DNA from: Streptomonospora sp. PA3
GTDB taxonomy: Bacteria; Actinomycetota; Actinomycetes; Streptosporangiales; Streptosporangiaceae
Length of the DNA: 64,000 bases
Direction: 5' to 3'
Assembly: GCF_009728995.1 (NCBI RefSeq)
Contig: NZ_VTZW01000019.1
Location: 310,001 to 374,000 of the forward strand
Of the stretch, positions 60,858 to 64,000 are shown one piece after another. The notes beneath the pieces are model-generated. The model saw only the letters and a list, made by a program, of their open reading frames with translations. It did no database searches and had not been told where the DNA came from. A program made the translations under genes and the position numbers. Every line of letters starts with the position of its first letter. Within the stretch, counting starts at the first letter, position 1.

Positions 60858-61810
60858 TGAACCTCCTCCCCGCGGCGGCGGGTGCGCGCGTGCTCGCGTT
60901 CGGCGAGTACCAGCCCGCCAACGTGGTCACCAACGACGACCTCGCCCAGCGGGTCGAGACCAGCGACGAGTGGATCCAAAGCCGCGTCGGCATCAAGGAG
61001 CGGCGCGTGGCCGGACCCGAGGACTCCGTGGTCTCGATGGGCGCGGCCGCCGGCGGCAAGGCGCTGGCCGCGAGCGGGCTGGCGCCCGCCGACATCGACC
61101 TGGTCATCGTCGCCACCTGCACGCTGACCGAGCAGATCCCCAACGCCGCGGCCCGCGTCGCGGCGCGCCTGGGCATCGAGGCCCCGGGCGCGTTCGACGT
61201 CAACGCCGCCTGCGCGGGGTTCTGCTACGGGCTGGGCGTGGCCTCGGACTCCATCCGGTCGGGATCGGCGCGCAACGTGCTGGTCATCGGCTCGGAGAAG
61301 CTGTCGGACTGGCTCGACTGGGAGGACCGCTCCACCTGTGTGATCTTCGCCGACGGAGCGGGCGCCGCCGTGGTCGCCGCCTCGGACACCCCCGGCATCG
61401 GCCCGGTGGTGTGGGGCAGCTCCGGCGACCGCGCAGACAAGATCTACCTGCGCGAAGGCAAGTACCTGTACCAGGAGGGCCAGGCCGTCTTCCGCTGGGC
61501 CACCACCGAACTCAACGGCGTGGCCGCCGAGGCGCTGCGCCGAGCCGGTGTCGAAGCCGAGCAGCTGACCGCGTTCGTGCCCCACCAGGCCAACCTGCGC
61601 ATCGTCGAGGCGATCGCCCGCAAGCTGGGAGCGCCCCAGGCGATCATCGCCCGCGATATTGTCACCGCGGGCAACACCTCGTCGGCCTCGGTCCCGCTTG
61701 CGCTGGCGCGCATGTCCGAGCGCGGCGAGCTGCCCTCGGGGAGCCTCGTGCTCACCATGGGATTCGGCGCGGGCCTGACCTATTCGGCCCAGGTGCTGGA
61801 GATTCCCTAG
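60857..61810 (+). CDS. fabH: 3-oxoacyl-ACP synthase III
   Basis: 317 residues. Initiates fatty acid chains by condensing acyl-CoA with malonyl-ACP; actinobacterial forms accept branched starters. The catalytic triad is present: Cys in FDVNAACAGFCYGL, His in VPHQANLRIVEAIA and Asn in TAGNTSSASVPLAL. The N-terminal ETSDEWIQSRVGIKERRV is a family signature. It lies between fabD (1-nt overlap) and acpP. Confidence 0.96.
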   Translation: MNLLPAAAGARVLAFGEYQPANVVTNDDLAQRVETSDEWIQSRVGIKERRVAGPEDSVVSMGAAAGGKALAASGLAPADIDLVIVATCTLTEQIPNAAARVAARLGIEAPGAFDVNAACAGFCYGLGVASDSIRSGSARNVLVIGSEKLSDWLDWEDRSTCVIFADGAGAAVVAASDTPGIGPVVWGSSGDRADKIYLREGKYLYQEGQAVFRWATTELNGVAAEALRRAGVEAEQLTAFVPHQANLRIVEAIARKLGAPQAIIARDIVTAGNTSSASVPLALARMSERGELPSGSLVLTMGFGAGLTYSAQVLEIP

Positions 61811-61894
61811 ACATCCGCGGGTGCCCGCCCCCTCCGAGGCGGTCGTCCGCGGTACGTACCGACCAACACGCAGTCACCTAAGGAGAACCCCGAC

Positions 61895-62134
61895 ATGGCG
61901 CACACCGAGCAGGAGATCCTGGACGGCCTCGGCGAGATCGTCGACGAGATCGCCGGAGTCTCGGCCAGCGAGGTCACCCCCGAGAAGAGCTTCGTCGACG
62001 ACCTGGACATCGACTCCCTGTCGATGGTGGAGATCGCCGTCGCCGCGCAGGACAAGTTCGGCGTCGAGATCCCCGATGACCAGCTCAAGGACCTCAAGAC
62101 GGTCCAGGACGTCATCAACTTCATCCAGAAGTAG
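61895..62134 (+). CDS. acpP: Acyl carrier protein
   Basis: 79 residues, acidic. Carries growing acyl chains on phosphopantetheine attached to Ser in DIDSLSMVEI. The usual four-helix pattern is evident, from EQEILDGLGEIVDEIAGV to LKDLKTVQDVINFIQK. ATG 61895 has AAGGAG 8 nt upstream, which suits high expression. Third gene of the operon. Confidence 0.97.
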   Translation: MAHTEQEILDGLGEIVDEIAGVSASEVTPEKSFVDDLDIDSLSMVEIAVAAQDKFGVEIPDDQLKDLKTVQDVINFIQK

Positions 62135-62260
62135 CGCGCCGCGCCCGCCGGCCTCCGCGCCGGCGGGCCGGGCCCCCTCGGCGGCCGCGCCGCCCCTGCC
62201 AGCCCCGTCCGACCACCGGCCGGGAAATCGACCACCCGATGAGAAGGGCGATTGGGAGCG

Positions 62261-63499
62261 ATGAACACCACCGAAGTCGTCGTGACGGGACTCGGCGCCA
62301 CCACCCCCCTGGGAGGTGACGTCGCCGGCACCTGGTCCGCGCTTCTCGAAGGACGGTCGGGTATCGCGACGATCCAGGAGGACTGGGTCGAGGACCTCCC
62401 GGTCCACTTCGCCGGGCAGATCGCCCAGGAACCCTCCGAAGTGCTGCCCCGGCAGCGGCTGCGCCGCCTGGACCGCACCCAGCAGTTCGCGCTGATCTCG
62501 GCCAAGGAGGCCTGGGAGGACGCCGGCGCCCCCGAGGTCGATCCCGCGCGCCTGGGCGCCGTGGTCTCCAGCGGGATCGGCGGCATCCTGACCATCCTGG
62601 AGCAGTACGACACCTTCCGCGAGCGCGGCTGGAAGCGCGTCTCGCCTTTCACCGTGCCGATGCTGATGCCCAACGGCCCCGCCGCCGCGGTGTCGCTGGA
62701 GTACTCGGCCCGCGCCGGCGCGCACGCCCCGGTGAGCGCCTGCGCCTCCAGCGCCGAAGCGCTGGCCGACGCCGTCGACATGATCCGCCGCGGGCGCGCC
62801 GACGTCGTGATCGCCGGCGGAGTGGAGGCAGCGATCCACCCGCTGAACCTGGCCTCCTTCGCGTCCATGCGGGCCCTGTCGACCCGCAACGACGACCCCC
62901 AGGGCGCGTCGCGGCCGTGGGACACCCAGCGCGACGGCTTCGTGATGAGCGAGGGCGCCGGCATGGTGGTCCTGGAGTCGGCCGAGCACGCGGCCGCACG
63001 CGGTGCGCGCGTTTACGCGGCGGCCGCCGGCGTCGGCTACTCCAACGACGCGCACGACATCGTGCTGCCCGATCCCGAAGGCGCCGGCCAGGCGCAGGCC
63101 ATCCGGGCGCTGCTGGCGGACTCGGGCCTGGCGCCCGCGGAGATCGCCCACGTCAACGCCCACGCCACCTCCACGCCGGCCGGCGACGTCGCCGAGACCG
63201 TCGCCCTGCGCGCGGCGCTGGGCGACTCCGCCGCCGACCGGGTGGCCGTCACCTCCACCAAGTCCATGACCGGCCACCTGCTCGGCGGAGCCGGCGCGGT
63301 GGAGTCGATCGCCACGATCCTGGCGCTGCACGAAGGCCGCATCCCGCCGACGATCAACATCGAGGAGCTCGATCCGGGCGTCCAGGTCGACATCGTCCGC
63401 GACAAGCCGCGCGACATGCCCGCCGACGCGGTGGCCGCCGTCAACGAGTCCTTCGGCTTCGGGGGCCACAACGTCGCCGTGGCCTTCCGCCGTGTCTAG
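62261..63499 (+). CDS. fabF: 3-oxoacyl-ACP synthase II
   Basis: 412 residues. Elongating ketosynthase of type II fatty acid synthesis. Active-site Cys in PVSACASSAEALADAV, His residues in VNAHATSTPAGD and KSMTGHLLGGAGAVE, and the C-terminal NESFGFGGHNVAVAFRRV loop are all present. ATG 62261 is preferred to TTG 62252 because the conserved TTEVVVTGLGATTPLGG begins right after it. Last gene of the operon; a foldback repeat copy starts 4 nt beyond its stop. Confidence 0.96.
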   Translation: MNTTEVVVTGLGATTPLGGDVAGTWSALLEGRSGIATIQEDWVEDLPVHFAGQIAQEPSEVLPRQRLRRLDRTQQFALISAKEAWEDAGAPEVDPARLGAVVSSGIGGILTILEQYDTFRERGWKRVSPFTVPMLMPNGPAAAVSLEYSARAGAHAPVSACASSAEALADAVDMIRRGRADVVIAGGVEAAIHPLNLASFASMRALSTRNDDPQGASRPWDTQRDGFVMSEGAGMVVLESAEHAAARGARVYAAAAGVGYSNDAHDIVLPDPEGAGQAQAIRALLADSGLAPAEIAHVNAHATSTPAGDVAETVALRAALGDSAADRVAVTSTKSMTGHLLGGAGAVESIATILALHEGRIPPTINIEELDPGVQVDIVRDKPRDMPADAVAAVNESFGFGGHNVAVAFRRV

Positions 63500-63502
63500 G
63501 CC

Positions 63503-63616
63503 GGATCAAAGAAGGGTGGGGGCGCCGCTTTCGAGGAACCCACCGGGTACCACCGGGGGCGGCCACCTCGCATCGCAGCCCCATTGCCGCAACCGCTCTG
63601 GTGTCCGGCTTGTGGG
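63503..63616 (+). repeat. Foldback repeat, copy 4 (shortest form)
   Basis: 114-bp version of the repeat at 20416: left block GGGGGCGCCGCTTTCGAGG and ACCCACCGGGTACCACCGGG, then directly the right block CAGCCCCATTGCCGCAACCG and GGTGTCCGGCTTG. The centre is deleted symmetrically. It sits immediately after fabF in the same orientation. Confidence 0.8.
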
Positions 63617-63659
63617 GCGCGCACCGGCGACATCCCGTTGTAGGATGTGCACACCGCGT

Positions 63660-63688
63660 AGGGCGGCCGGGCGGGGCCCGGCCGCCCT
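63660..63688 (+). terminator. GC hairpin between fabF and the last gene
   Basis: Perfect 13-bp stem (AGGGCGGCCGGGC 63660-63672, complement 63676-63688) with a GGG loop. It may terminate the fab operon or lie in the leader of the next gene. Confidence 0.55.
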
Positions 63689-63832
63689 GCCGTATCCGGT
63701 CGGGCGCGTCCGCGCAGGTCACTGGACATGTCCGCCGGCGCGCGTGAACTCTGCGCCTCGCGCGGAGGAAGTCCGCTTGAATTCGGGTGCACGCCCGCTG
63801 ACACGGCCTCCGGTATCCGCGAGGATTGCGTC

Positions 63833-64000
63833 GTGTCCCTCCAGTCTCCGGTGTCGAACGACGTGCCCCCCGCCCCCGACGGCCACGGGAGTGACGCCGG
63901 CGGCGCGTCCGGTGAAGCGCCCCTGTTCCGCCCCGTGGTCGACCTCGACTCCGGCGCGGTGCTCGCGGTGGACGCCGACATCCGCCCGGTCGGCGGCTGG
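63833..64000 (+). CDS. Start of a gene cut by the window edge; possible EAL-domain protein
   Basis: 56 codons are visible with no stop. GTG 63833 has GAGG 8 nt upstream. After a ~30-residue Pro/Gly/Asp-rich N-terminus comes LFRPVVDLDSGAVLAVDADIRP, which resembles the opening strand of EAL-type cyclic-di-GMP phosphodiesterase domains (FRPIVDL..G.V...E...R), though the Glu of the EAL motif is not seen. Too little is present for a firm call. Confidence 0.45.
   Translation, partial: MSLQSPVSNDVPPAPDGHGSDAGGASGEAPLFRPVVDLDSGAVLAVDADIRPVGGW

Overview
The window is high-GC actinobacterial DNA with many GTG starts and dense two-strand coding. Markers are a FasR-type regulator beside fabD-fabH-acpP-fabF, a fused RNase H/phosphatase of the Rv2228c type, DUF3052, DUF574 methyltransferase and family 2B encapsulins. 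The content fits the Streptosporangiales, perhaps Nocardiopsaceae; that family-level placement is inference.

Layout. 0-14.6 kb holds housekeeping and envelope genes: a PEBP lipoprotein, a membrane-anchored repeat protein (YDTGS repeats), a SulP-carbonic anhydrase fusion, rnpB, the trio Nif3 / zinc-ribbon coiled coil / RNase H-phosphatase, endonuclease IV and several small membrane proteins. 14.7-19.4 kb has a baeRF-type protein and tex. An IS982-family element sits on the tex stop codon (19.4-20.4 kb), followed by an acetyltransferase gene bracketed by two copies of a dispersed foldback repeat. 21.6-27.7 kb carries a membrane protein and a predicted D-threonate operon (DeoR regulator, GntP permease, DUF1537 kinase, PdxA2).

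27.75-29.84 kb is a 2-kb gene-free region of unusual architecture: a 73-bp tandem array, a 60-bp perfect palindrome, hairpins, one foldback-repeat copy, and a related 72-bp array in the opposite orientation. 29.8-35.3 kb is the most notable gene set: two adjacent family 2B encapsulin shell genes followed on the same strand by a polyprenyl diphosphate synthase and an ispH with a long disordered N-terminal extension. This suggests an isoprenoid-making protein nanocompartment with a two-component shell. Upstream lie transketolase and a YbdK-type carboxylate-amine ligase.

39.4-47.6 kb: a phosphoribosyltransferase, a secreted PL11 rhamnogalacturonan lyase with CBM2, a small lower-GC operon (possible DUF6941-like protein, DUF4258, DUF2283-HTH) resembling a toxin-antitoxin module, a methyltransferase, DoxX, a secreted copper-monooxygenase-like protein and tRNA-Val. 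47.7-57 kb: AhpE peroxiredoxin, DUF3052, YjbQ, a PhoD phosphatase and a complete 5-oxoprolinase operon (NRAMP transporter, pxpA, pxpB, pxpC, DUF1445) divergent from a GntR regulator. 57-64 kb: a membrane protein, the FasR-type regulator, the type II fatty acid synthesis operon, a fourth foldback-repeat copy after fabF, and the start of a possible EAL-domain gene running off the window.
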